A DNA stretch of 12,762 nucleotides from DAOTZU01 sp034433995 (lineage in GTDB: Bacteria; Chloroflexota; Anaerolineae; UBA1429). The notes below the pieces were generated by a model. That model made no database searches and was not told where the DNA came from. It saw only the letters and a program-made list of their open reading frames with translations. How positions within the stretch are numbered: the first letter of the stretch is position 1; each line of letters starts with the position of its first letter. The position numbers and the translations under genes are program-made. Where the stretch lies: positions 1-12,762 of the forward strand of contig DAOTZU010000232.1 of NCBI GenBank assembly GCA_034433995.1, given 5' to 3'. Of this stretch, positions 1-7,047 are shown one piece after another.

Positions 1-957
1 TTGACGGACCTCGGCGGCATCAAACTCACCGATCTCGAGGCCCTCAAAGCGCAGGGGTACGATCTCGCCTCCATCGCTGCAACCCTCGTGCAGCTCTATC
101 TAAAGTTGGTCTTTGACCATGGCATCTTTCACGCCGATCCCCATCCGGCCAATATCCTCGTCTGCGGCGACAAGATCGGCCTGGTGGATTTTGGTGTGGT
201 GGGTTACCTCACGCCACGGATCAAGGAGGACCTGGGGGATCTGCTCTATGCCTTGGTGCAGCAGAACGCCGATGATATGGTGCACATCATCTCCCGCATG
301 GGGGCGATGGATCCCGGCGCCAATCGCGACGGCCTGCGGCGTGACCTGCGCCGCTTGATCGTGCGCTACTATGCCGCTTCCTTGGAAAGCCTGCCCATGG
401 CCGAGTTCCTGGGCGACCTGATGAGCGTGGCCTTTAAGCATCGCGTGCGCCTGCCGCCGGACCTGGCGCTTTTGGCCCGCACCATCGTCGTCTTGGAGGG
501 GGTGGCGTTGGCCCTGGATCCCTCTTTTGTCTTGACCAAATATCTGGAGCCCTTTGTGGCGCGGTTGATTCGCGAGCGCTTTTCCCTCAAACGCACGGCC
601 GTGGAGGCGGCGGCCCTGTTCCACGAGGTGGAGGCCTTGCTCCAGGTGCTCCCCCGCCGGCTGGATAGCATCTCCGATCAGCTTGAGCGCGGCGAGATGA
701 CCCTCGGTGTCGAGGTGCATCAATTGCAGCAGGCCATGCGCAAGTTGGATGCCGTGGGCAACCGCATCGCCTTCAGCGTGATCGTGGCGGCCATCGTCAT
801 CGGCTCAGCGCTCATCCTGTTGGGCGGAGAGGGAGCGGCCGTGTTCCGCGTGCCCTTTACCAGCATCACCCTGCCCATCCCTCAGATCGGGTTCCTCGTC
901 TCTGCCCTGTTGGGCGGGTGGTTGCTCTTTTCCATCGTGCGCTCCAAGGGGCTCTGA
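1..957 (+). CDS. UbiB/ABC1 (AarF) family kinase-like protein, C-terminal part
   Basis: This is the C-terminal ~318 residues of a UbiB/ADCK-type atypical kinase; the gene begins left of the window. The TTG at base 1 is probably internal, because the first visible residues match the conserved ExxDGxKxTDLE strand of the family and full proteins run to about 550 residues. Visible motifs are the catalytic loop HADPHPAN (residues 44-51 of the visible part) and the metal-binding DFG (63-65). Two hydrophobic segments near the end (about 256-275 and 296-313) look like the membrane anchor found in UbiB proteins. Family members support synthesis or transport of isoprenoid quinones and other lipids and have ATPase activity; the exact substrate here cannot be told. 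A GC-rich stem-loop covers the stop codon. No quinone-pathway gene is adjacent in the window. Family assignment is secure, function is not. Confidence 0.9.
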   Translation: MTDLGGIKLTDLEALKAQGYDLASIAATLVQLYLKLVFDHGIFHADPHPANILVCGDKIGLVDFGVVGYLTPRIKEDLGDLLYALVQQNADDMVHIISRMGAMDPGANRDGLRRDLRRLIVRYYAASLESLPMAEFLGDLMSVAFKHRVRLPPDLALLARTIVVLEGVALALDPSFVLTKYLEPFVARLIRERFSLKRTAVEAAALFHEVEALLQVLPRRLDSISDQLERGEMTLGVEVHQLQQAMRKLDAVGNRIAFSVIVAAIVIGSALILLGGEGAAVFRVPFTSITLPIPQIGFLVSALLGGWLLFSIVRSKGL

Positions 958-972
958 GGCCGCCTCGGCCCC
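948..972 (+). terminator. GC-rich stem-loop over the stop of the UbiB-like gene
   Basis: GGGGC (948-952) pairs with GCCCC (968-972), and inside it GAGG (956-959) pairs with CCTC (963-966) around a CCG loop. A TCT/G internal loop separates the two stems. The structure includes the TGA stop at 955-957. There is no U-tract after it, so it may be a weak terminator, an RNA 3'-end stabiliser, or chance in a GC-rich sequence. Confidence 0.3.
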
Positions 973-1013
973 TGAGACAAACATATCCTTACAAGCGAGG
1001 TGAAAAAGCACCC

Positions 1014-1943
1014 ATGAAAGTGATGGTGACAGGCGGGGCCGGTTTCATCGGCTCTCACGTGGTGGATGCCTGCCTAGAGGCGGGCCACGATGTCTGCGTC
1101 GTGGATGATCTCTCCACAGGCAAACGGGAGAATGTCCATCCCAAGGCCAAGTTGTATGTCGCGGATCTCCGCGCCGAGCCGGCCCTCCGTGAGGTGTTCG
1201 CCCAGGAGCGACCGGAGGCCATCTGCCACCTGGCGGCCAAGGCCAATGTGCGCGAATCAATGGTCAAACCGGTGCTTTATGCCCAGGTCAACGTGTTGGG
1301 CTCCCTGATCCTGCTGGAGCTGGCGCGGGAATACGGCTGCCGCAAGATCGTTTACGCCTCCACCGGCGGGGCGGTCTATGGCGAACCCGAATATTTGCCG
1401 GTGGATGAATCTCATCCCATCAACCCGCTGGATCCCTATGGGGCCAGCAAGCACCATGTGGAACATTACTTGTTCATCTATCGCAAGCACTATGGCTTGG
1501 ATTTCACCTCTCTGCGCTATCCCAATGTGTATGGGCCGCGCCAAGACCCCTACGGCGAGGCCGGCGTGGTGGCCATCTGGACGGCACAGATGCTGAACGA
1601 CGGCGCGCCGGTGATCAACGGTTCCGGCGAGCAGGAGCGAGATTTTGTCTATGTGGGGGATATCGCCCGGGCCAACGTCCTGGCGCTGACCCGGGGCAGC
1701 GGCGAGATCCTGAACCTGGGGTCGGGCATCGGCACCTCCATCAACGACCTCTTTGTCCAACTACGGGAGATCACCGGTTGCGATTGCCCCGAGATCCACG
1801 GGCCGGCCAAAGCGGGCGAGGTTTTCAAGATCTACCTCAACGCCCGCAAAGCCCAGGAGGTGCTTGGCTGGAAGCCCGAGGTCTCGCTGCGCGAGGGTTT
1901 GGAGAGGACCGTGGCCTATTTTCGCGCGTTGAGGCGGCCTTAG
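1014..1943 (+). CDS. NAD-dependent sugar epimerase/dehydratase, UDP-glucose 4-epimerase-like
   Basis: This is a 309-residue extended short-chain dehydrogenase. The N-terminal Rossmann fold has TGGAGFIGS (residues 6-14) and an acidic pair DD (31-32) after the second strand, which selects NAD over NADP. The catalytic set is the serine/threonine of YASTGG (114-119) and Tyr142-x3-Lys146 in YGASK. The pattern LRYPNVYGPRQ (167-177) and the RDFVYVGDIA stretch (209-218) are typical of GalE-like NDP-sugar epimerases. The likely reaction is interconversion of UDP-sugars such as UDP-glucose and UDP-galactose in the cytoplasm, for cell-surface glycans or galactose use. Related enzymes acting on UDP-glucuronate or UDP-GlcNAc cannot be excluded. 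The ATG at 1014 is chosen because GAGGTGA (997-1003) lies 10 nt before it and MKVMVTGGAG is the normal N terminus; the frame is open upstream but lacks family similarity. Confidence 0.9.
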   Translation: MKVMVTGGAGFIGSHVVDACLEAGHDVCVVDDLSTGKRENVHPKAKLYVADLRAEPALREVFAQERPEAICHLAAKANVRESMVKPVLYAQVNVLGSLILLELAREYGCRKIVYASTGGAVYGEPEYLPVDESHPINPLDPYGASKHHVEHYLFIYRKHYGLDFTSLRYPNVYGPRQDPYGEAGVVAIWTAQMLNDGAPVINGSGEQERDFVYVGDIARANVLALTRGSGEILNLGSGIGTSINDLFVQLREITGCDCPEIHGPAKAGEVFKIYLNARKAQEVLGWKPEVSLREGLERTVAYFRALRRP

Positions 1944-1964
1944 CCATCGCGGACTCGGCAATGA

Positions 1965-2004
1965 GGCCTGCGCGCACGCCCAAGGTCAGGGCGGGCGCCA
2001 GGCC
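1965..2004 (+). terminator. Strong 15-bp stem-loop between epimerase and helicase genes
   Basis: GGCCTG (1965-1970) pairs with CAGGCC (1999-2004). GCGC (1972-1975) pairs with GCGC (1995-1998), and CGCCC (1977-1981) with GGGCG (1989-1993). The loop is AAGGTCA, with one bulged C and one A-G mismatch. It starts about 21 nt after the epimerase stop and ends 4 nt before the GGAG of the helicase gene. No U-run follows, so it could terminate the upstream transcript, protect its 3' end, or control access to the helicase start site. Confidence 0.5.
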
Positions 2005-2008
2005 CAAT

Positions 2009-2012
2009 GGAG
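2009..2012 (+). promoter_or_regulatory. Ribosome-binding site deciding the helicase start
   Basis: GGAG lies 9 nt before the ATG at 2022. The alternative ATG at 2007 has no Shine-Dalgarno sequence, because the bases ahead of it belong to the hairpin at 1965-2004. This favours the second ATG. Confidence 0.45.
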
Positions 2013-2021
2013 CGCACCACC

Positions 2022-4793
2022 ATGGACGACCTGCGTGAGCCGTCGCCATTGCCGGAGGAGACTCCCTCCTCCGCCAAGGGGGAAGCCCCCTCGGTGGAGG
2101 AGGCTTTGGCGCGCCTGGGCCAGGCGCTGCACGTGGCCGACGGTCAGCAGATCGTCCATGTGGAGGTTTTGCCCGCCTCGCCTCCGTGCTATGCCGATCC
2201 CTCGCCCCCTTTGCCCGACCCTTTGCGCCAGGGTCTGGAGCGCATGGGCATCCCTCGGCTCTACAGCCATCAGGTGGAGGCGTTGGAGCGGGTCCGCCGG
2301 GGCGAGAACGTGGTCGTGGTTACCGGCACCTCCAGCGGCAAGACCCTCTGCTACAACCTGCCCATCCTGGAGCGAATCCTCCAAGATCGCACGACCCATG
2401 CCCTGTACCTCTATCCCGTCAATGCCCTGATCAACGACCAGCTCAAGGGGCTCTTCCGGCTCAACCTGGCCTTGGGCAAGCAGGCGGTGGGGATCGCCCG
2501 TTACACCGGCGCCCTCAACAGCGAACAACGCCAGCTCGCCCGCGCCCGCAGTCCCCATATCTGGCTCACCAACCCAGAGATGCTGCATCTCAGCTTCCTC
2601 CTCTGGCACCAAAACTGGGAGGAGCTCTGGCGCAACTTGCGCTTTATCGTCCTTGACGAAGTGCACACCTACCGTGGCGTCTTTGGCGCCAACATGGCCC
2701 ATCTGTTGCGCCGGGTGTTGCGCATGGCGGCCCATTATGGCGCCTCGCCCCAATTCATCTGCTGCTCGGCCACCATCGCCAACCCCCGCGCACTGGCCGA
2801 GACCCTCACCGGGCGACCCTTCACGGTGGTGGATCGCGACGGCGCCGGCAAGGGGCGCAGGTTCTTTGTCCTGTGGAACCCGCCCCTACAAGGCGAGCAA
2901 GGCGCCAACCTGCGGCGCTCCTACGCCGAGGAAGCGGTGGATCTCCTCTTGCACTGCGTGCGCCTGGGCTACAACACCATCGTCTTTGCCCGGGCCCGCA
3001 GCCTCACCGAGCGCATGCTGCGCCTGGGCCGCAACGTCGAGGCGCGCTTGGCCGAACGCATCAGCTCGTATCGCGCCGGGTATTTGGCCGAGGAACGGGA
3101 AGAGATCGAGGGGAAACTGAAAACCGGCGTCCTCCAGGGGATCATCACCACCAACGCCCTGGAACTGGGGATCGACATCGGCGGGCTGGACGCGGCCATC
3201 ATCGCCGGCTATCCGGGCACCATCATGTCCACCTGGCAACAGGCCGGCCGGGCCGGGCGCAGGGGGCGCGATGCCCTGATCCTCTTGGTGGCCTCGCAGA
3301 ACCCCTTGGATCAATATTATGTCAATCATCCCCGCGAGTTCTTTGCCCAGCCCCACGAGCTGGCCATCGTGGACCTGAACAATCAGACCATCCTGCTCAA
3401 ACACCTCCTGTGCGCGGCCCGGGAGCTTCCCCTCCTGCCCGCCGAGATCGCCGCCCTGCCTCCGGCCATGGGCGAACTCATCGCCGAACTGCGCCAAGAG
3501 GGGCTGCTCGTGCCCGCCACCTTGCCGGAGGGCGAGGAGGGGCTGACCTATCCCCCCAATCGTCGGGAGATCCACCTTGAGGTGGCCCTGCGTTCGGCCA
3601 GCCACGAGACCTACCGCATCCTCGACGAGAACCGCAACGAGGTGGGCACCATCGAGCCGCCCAACGTCTTTCGCGAGGCCCATCCCGGCGCCATCTATCA
3701 GCACGGCGGCGATGATTACCGCGTGGTCTTGCTCGACCGCAAACAAAAGATCGTCCATGTCCGCGAAGAACAGGCGCCCCATTACACCCGGGCCAGCAGC
3801 ACGTTGAGCCTCAAGCTCGAGGAGGTGTACGCCACGCGGGAGCAAACCCTGGGCAACCTGTCCTTCACCGTGGCCCTGGGCGATGTGCTGGTGGAGGAGA
3901 CCATCCGCGGCTACCAGGAGTTGCGCCTGGGGAGCGACGAGCTGGTGAAAAAGGTCAACCTGGATTATCCCTTGGTGCTGCGCCTGCACACCACCGCCAT
4001 GTGGTGTGTGATCCCCAAAGGATTGGCGGCGGTGGCGGCCCAGGCGGCCCAGGCGACATCTCCAGAGGAGGAGGACAAGGGCGAGAATACACCCTTGGCC
4101 GAGGGGCTCCACGCCATGCAGCACCTGCTGACGGGGGTACTCCCCCTCCTGGTGATGTGCGACCGGCGAGATATTGATGGCTTTTACCATGTGGCCCATC
4201 CCGACCTGGGCCTGCCGGCGGTTTTTGTCTATGACGCCTATGAGGGAGGCATCGGCCTGGCGGAGGTGGCCTACCAGCGCATCACGGAGCTCTTGCGCCT
4301 GGCCTACGACACGGTGGCGGGTTGCCGTTGCCAGGCCGGGTGCCCCTCGTGCATTCAATCGGGCGTCTGCCGCTTGCGGAACGAAGCATTGAACAAGGCG
4401 GCAGCCAAGGCCATCCTGGCCCGGCTCACGGGCGTGGAGGCGGTCCCGGACATCTTGCGGGAGGAGGTACCAGCGTATGCTGCGCCGGCAGAAGGCGCCC
4501 CCGGCGCGCCGCTGGCCGCGAGGACGGGCTTGAGCGCGCGTCGGGCCCTGGCAGAGCTACTGGAACGCACCCGGCGCGCCGAGATTTTCGATCGGGTGGC
4601 CTTTGCTGCCCAAGCGCCGCCGGAACCCCGGTTCGCCCCAGGGGATGTGGTGGAGCAATCCCCCTATGGCCGAGGCGTCGTCCTCTCCTCGCGCATCGAG
4701 GGTCAGCGGGAGATCGTCCAAGTGCGCTTTTGGCGACGCAACCTGGTGAAGGAGCTGGATGCATCCAAGACCCTGTTGCGCAAGGTGAGCTAG
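2022..4793 (+). CDS. DEAD/H-box helicase with MZB/DUF1998 zinc domain (MrfA/YprA/Hrq1 family) plus C-terminal UvrD/PcrA-like Tudor domain
   Basis: This is a 923-residue superfamily 2 DNA helicase. Helicase motifs in order: motif I GTSSGKT (102-108), motif II DEVH (212-215), motif III SAT (249-251), motif VI QQAGRAGRRG (406-415). Near the C terminus lie an AYEGGIGLAE segment (about 739-748) and a CxxxCxxCx5C cluster (Cys770, 774, 777, 783). This is the metal-binding MZB/DUF1998 module of Hrq1 and Bacillus MrfA, proteins linked to repair of mitomycin-type crosslinks and bulky lesions; they translocate 3'-5'. After a proline/alanine-rich linker, residues ~871-923 fit the UvrD/PcrA C-terminal pattern: FAPGDVV, then PYGRGVV, a V-x-F strand, and a K-x-L...L-x-K-V end. 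Bacillus YprA (about 750 residues) lacks this as far as I recall. The start is ATG 2022 (GGAG 9 nt upstream); ATG 2007 would add five residues. The stop overlaps the convergent gene's stop in a CTAG. Family is secure; the repair role and Tudor call are inference. Confidence 0.93.
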   Translation: MDDLREPSPLPEETPSSAKGEAPSVEEALARLGQALHVADGQQIVHVEVLPASPPCYADPSPPLPDPLRQGLERMGIPRLYSHQVEALERVRRGENVVVVTGTSSGKTLCYNLPILERILQDRTTHALYLYPVNALINDQLKGLFRLNLALGKQAVGIARYTGALNSEQRQLARARSPHIWLTNPEMLHLSFLLWHQNWEELWRNLRFIVLDEVHTYRGVFGANMAHLLRRVLRMAAHYGASPQFICCSATIANPRALAETLTGRPFTVVDRDGAGKGRRFFVLWNPPLQGEQGANLRRSYAEEAVDLLLHCVRLGYNTIVFARARSLTERMLRLGRNVEARLAERISSYRAGYLAEEREEIEGKLKTGVLQGIITTNALELGIDIGGLDAAIIAGYPGTIMSTWQQAGRAGRRGRDALILLVASQNPLDQYYVNHPREFFAQPHELAIVDLNNQTILLKHLLCAARELPLLPAEIAALPPAMGELIAELRQEGLLVPATLPEGEEGLTYPPNRREIHLEVALRSASHETYRILDENRNEVGTIEPPNVFREAHPGAIYQHGGDDYRVVLLDRKQKIVHVREEQAPHYTRASSTLSLKLEEVYATREQTLGNLSFTVALGDVLVEETIRGYQELRLGSDELVKKVNLDYPLVLRLHTTAMWCVIPKGLAAVAAQAAQATSPEEEDKGENTPLAEGLHAMQHLLTGVLPLLVMCDRRDIDGFYHVAHPDLGLPAVFVYDAYEGGIGLAEVAYQRITELLRLAYDTVAGCRCQAGCPSCIQSGVCRLRNEALNKAAAKAILARLTGVEAVPDILREEVPAYAAPAEGAPGAPLAARTGLSARRALAELLERTRRAEIFDRVAFAAQAPPEPRFAPGDVVEQSPYGRGVVLSSRIEGQREIVQVRFWRRNLVKELDASKTLLRKVS

Positions 4794-5230
4794 CGGTCCG
4801 GCACCGCCTTGGGGCGCCCTCCGGCCAGCCAGATGGCCACCAACAGGAGCGCCAGGCCGGCCCCATCGAACCGGATAAAGCGCATGGCCGTCTCGCGCAG
4901 CGCCTCGTGGCCCGGAGGCAAACCCCAGAGCAACAGACTTTCCCCCAAGAGGCCGATGGCCTGCATGACCGTTGCCTCCCCAAGGGAGACGCGCCGACGG
5001 ACGGGGTGCCAGGCGGCCACGGCATAGGGCACGTTCCACATCACAAAGAGCACCCCGAACCCGCGCACCACCGCCTCGCCTGCGGCCCCTTGCACCTCGA
5101 AACCGGCCGCGTAGCGCTGGGGCGCCCACAAAAAGGCCAGGGCACATTCCAAGTTCACCAATAACACCAACCCCACCAGCAGGCGGGCGGCCCATAATCT
5201 CCCCGATGGATGAAAAAGGCTGTTCGGCAT
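4790..5230 (-). CDS. Small integral membrane protein of unknown function
   Basis: This 146-residue protein is not one I can place in a named family. It is mostly hydrophobic, with four likely membrane helices at about 13-34, 54-75, 83-103 and 117-137. Between them are short charged loops, including HPVRRR before helix 3 and RETAMRFIRFDG before helix 4. There is no signal peptide cleavage site and no catalytic motif. The ATG at 5230 is chosen because AAGGAG (5244-5239 on this strand) stands 8 nt before it. The GTG further out at 5239 overlaps that AAGGAG and cannot be served by it. The gene is convergent with the helicase and divergent from araB, so it is a single-gene unit. The periodic hydrophobicity, good ribosome-binding site and clean fit between neighbours argue that it is a real gene. 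Confidence 0.75.
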   Translation of the reverse strand: MPNSLFHPSGRLWAARLLVGLVLLVNLECALAFLWAPQRYAAGFEVQGAAGEAVVRGFGVLFVMWNVPYAVAAWHPVRRRVSLGEATVMQAIGLLGESLLLWGLPPGHEALRETAMRFIRFDGAGLALLLVAIWLAGGRPKAVPDR

Positions 5231-5238
5231 AGGCGCCA

Positions 5239-5244
5239 CTCCTT
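5239..5244 (-). promoter_or_regulatory. Shine-Dalgarno of the small membrane protein
   Basis: AAGGAG on the minus strand is 8 nt ahead of the ATG at 5230. It overlaps the alternative GTG start, which is therefore unlikely. Confidence 0.65.
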
Positions 5245-5273
5245 GCAGATTGTACCCGGCAGGTCTAGCTCCC

Positions 5274-5302
5274 TTGACGCCATCTGGGCGCCATGATATA
5301 GT
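5274..5302 (+). promoter_or_regulatory. Sigma-70-type promoter of araB
   Basis: The -35 box TTGACG (5274-5279) and the -10 box TATAGT (5297-5302) each match five of six consensus bases and are 17 bp apart. Transcription would start near 5309, giving a leader of about 42 nt. It is the best promoter match in the window and sits in the only divergent intergenic region. A direct repeat of CGCCAT (5278-5283 and 5289-5294), with an 11-bp period, lies in the spacer. Confidence 0.7.
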
Positions 5303-5328
5303 GCTTGCTCAATACAGGCAACCGGCAC
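5301..5328. promoter_or_regulatory. Dyad over the araB transcription start, candidate operator
   Basis: GTGCTTGC (5301-5308) is mirrored by GCAA (5318-5321) and GCAC (5325-5328), with a CCG interruption. The inner part is a perfect TTGC-N9-GCAA. Its position across the predicted +1 is where a repressor often binds. Most of the left arm would not be transcribed, so an operator is more likely than an RNA hairpin. No regulator gene is in the window. Confidence 0.3.
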
Positions 5329-5337
5329 ATTGTGATG

Positions 5338-5343
5338 AGGAGG
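5338..5343 (+). promoter_or_regulatory. Ribosome-binding site fixing the GTG start of araB
   Basis: AGGAGG is 7 nt ahead of the GTG at 5351, a near-perfect Shine-Dalgarno sequence that supports the non-ATG start. Confidence 0.75.
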
Positions 5344-5350
5344 GATCACC

Positions 5351-7030
5351 GTGAGCAAGGAAAGGTACACCATCGGCATTGATTTCGGCACCGAATCGGC
5401 CCGCACCGTGTTGGTGGACCTGGCCGATGGCCGCGAGGTGGCCGCGGCCGTGTATCCTTACCCCGATGGCGTCATTGATGAAAAACTGCCCGGCACCGAC
5501 ATTCGCCTGGAGCCGGATTGGGCGCTGCAGAACCCGGCGGATTATGTCCAAGCGGTCAAGGTGACCATCCCGCAAGTGCTCAAGGAGAGTGGGGTTGCCC
5601 CGGAGCAGGTCATCGGCATCGGCATTGATTTCACCGCCTGCACCATGTTGCCCACCAAGGCCGATGGCACGCCCCTCTGTGCTTTGGCGGAATATCGCCG
5701 CCGGCCCCACGCTTGGGTCAAGCTATGGAAGCACCACGCCGCCCAGCCGGAGGCCAACCGCATCAACGAGGTGGCCCGGGAGCGCGGCGAGGGCTGGCTC
5801 CAGCGCTACGGCGGCAAGATCTCTTCCGAATGGTTCTTCCCCAAGGCGCTGCAGATCCTCAACGAGGACCCCGAGATCTATGACGCGGCCGACCGTCTCA
5901 TCGAGGCCGCCGATTGGATCGTCTGGCAATTGACCGGCGTGGAGACGCGCAACTCGTGCACCGCCGGCTATAAAGCCATCTGGAGCAAGCGCGAGGGCTT
6001 TCCCAGCCCCGAATTTTTCGCCGCTTTGCACCCCAGGATGCGCCACATCGTCAGCGAGAAAATGTCCACCCAGATCATGCCCTTGGGCCAGCGCGCCGGC
6101 GGGCTAACGCCCCAGATGGCCGCCGCCACCGGGTTGCGGCCGGGCACGGCGGTGGCGGTGGCCAACGTGGATGCCCATGTCTCCGTCCCCGCGGCCACGG
6201 TGGTGGAGACGGGGCGGATGGTGATGATCATGGGCACCTCCACCTGCCACATGGTCCTGGGCGATGAGCAAAAGATCGTCCCCGGCATGTGCGGCGTGGT
6301 GGAGGATGGCATCCTGCCCGGATTTTTCGGCTACGAGGCCGGCCAATCTTGCGTGGGCGACCATTTCGCTTGGTTCGTGGAGCATTGTGTCCCCCTGCCC
6401 TACCAGGCGGAGGCCGAGGGAGCCGGCCTGAACCTGCATCAGCTCCTGGAGAAAAAGGCCGCCGCCCTGCGGCCAGGGGAATCGGGCCTTTTGGCCCTGG
6501 ATTGGTGGAACGGCAACCGCTCGGTGTTGGTGGATGTGGACCTCACCGGGCTGCTTTTGGGGGCCACCTTGGCCACCAAGCCGGAGGAGATCTATCGCGC
6601 CCTCATCGAAGCCACGGCCTATGGCACGCGGATCATCATCGAGACCTTTGAAGCCAGCGGCGTGGCCGTGAACGAGCTGGTGGCGGCCGGGGGGCTGCCG
6701 GAGCGCAACAAGCTGCTCATGCAGATCTATGCCGATGTCACCGGGCGCGAGATCAAAGTGGCAGGGACCAGCCAGGCGGGATCCTTGGGCTCAGCCATGT
6801 TCGGGGCGGTGGCGGCGGGGGCGGCGGCCGGCGGGTACGACACCATCCAGCAGGCCGCGGCCAAGATGGCCCACCTGAAGGATGAGGTGTATCGTCCCAT
6901 CCCCGCAAACAAGCGGGTGTACGACCAGCTCTACGCCGAATATGTGATCTTGCACGACTATTTCGGCCGCGGCGCCAACGACGTGATGAAACGCCTGAAG
7001 GCCATCAAGGTCGCCGCGCGCCAAGGGTAA
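5351..7030 (+). CDS. araB: L-ribulokinase (FGGY carbohydrate kinase)
   Basis: This 559-residue FGGY-family kinase has the normal length for AraB (about 550-570). It phosphorylates L-ribulose to L-ribulose 5-phosphate with ATP, the second step of bacterial L-arabinose breakdown. The N-terminal nucleotide-phosphate loop is DFGTESAR (11-18). Sugar-binding segments include IGIDFTACTMLP (90-101) and the EWFFPKALQ stretch (160-168). The catalytic base is probably Asp274 in NVDAH. MGTSTCH (294-300) and the adenosine-binding GGLPERN (447-453) are in the second actin-like domain. The order and wording of these blocks match AraB better than xylulokinase or glycerol kinase. It starts with GTG behind AGGAGG and has its own promoter. 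No araA, araD, transporter or regulator gene is near, so it is transcribed alone and its partners must be elsewhere. Activity on related ketopentoses is possible in this family. Confidence 0.93.
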   Translation: MSKERYTIGIDFGTESARTVLVDLADGREVAAAVYPYPDGVIDEKLPGTDIRLEPDWALQNPADYVQAVKVTIPQVLKESGVAPEQVIGIGIDFTACTMLPTKADGTPLCALAEYRRRPHAWVKLWKHHAAQPEANRINEVARERGEGWLQRYGGKISSEWFFPKALQILNEDPEIYDAADRLIEAADWIVWQLTGVETRNSCTAGYKAIWSKREGFPSPEFFAALHPRMRHIVSEKMSTQIMPLGQRAGGLTPQMAAATGLRPGTAVAVANVDAHVSVPAATVVETGRMVMIMGTSTCHMVLGDEQKIVPGMCGVVEDGILPGFFGYEAGQSCVGDHFAWFVEHCVPLPYQAEAEGAGLNLHQLLEKKAAALRPGESGLLALDWWNGNRSVLVDVDLTGLLLGATLATKPEEIYRALIEATAYGTRIIIETFEASGVAVNELVAAGGLPERNKLLMQIYADVTGREIKVAGTSQAGSLGSAMFGAVAAGAAAGGYDTIQQAAAKMAHLKDEVYRPIPANKRVYDQLYAEYVILHDYFGRGANDVMKRLKAIKVAARQG

Positions 7031-7032
7031 TG

Positions 7033-7047
7033 GGTGCTCAGAGCACC
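7033..7047. terminator. Perfect inverted repeat at the araB/priA convergent junction
   Basis: GGTGCTC (7033-7039), a central A, and GAGCACC (7041-7047) form a perfect palindrome. As RNA it gives six pairs with a CAG loop on either strand. It includes the priA stop codon (7038-7040) and begins 2 nt after the araB stop. Its position suits a bidirectional terminator, but neither side has a T-run. Confidence 0.4.

Noticed and set aside
1..3. TTG as a true start of the UbiB-like gene
   Set aside because: The protein would lack the N-terminal half of the kinase fold, and the first residues align to an internal conserved strand. The gene is cut by the window edge.
918..1013. N-terminal extension of the epimerase frame into the UbiB-like gene
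   Set aside because: The extra 32 residues are Arg/Pro-rich, unlike the family, and would precede the dinucleotide fold that normally starts the protein.
2007..2009. ATG 2007 as the helicase start
   Set aside because: No Shine-Dalgarno precedes it and its upstream bases form a stable hairpin; ATG 2022 has GGAG at 9 nt. It remains possible.
2886..4358. 490-residue open frame on the minus strand
   Set aside because: It lies wholly inside the helicase gene, has no recognisable motif and reads as the antisense of GC-rich codons. The helicase frame has a full set of ordered motifs.
5237..5239. GTG start for the small membrane protein
   Set aside because: It overlaps the AAGGAG sequence that serves the ATG at 5230.
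5249..5254. TACAAT on the minus strand as a -10 box for the small membrane protein
   Set aside because: It is a good -10 match, but no -35 box lies at the right distance and transcription would start inside the ribosome-binding site.
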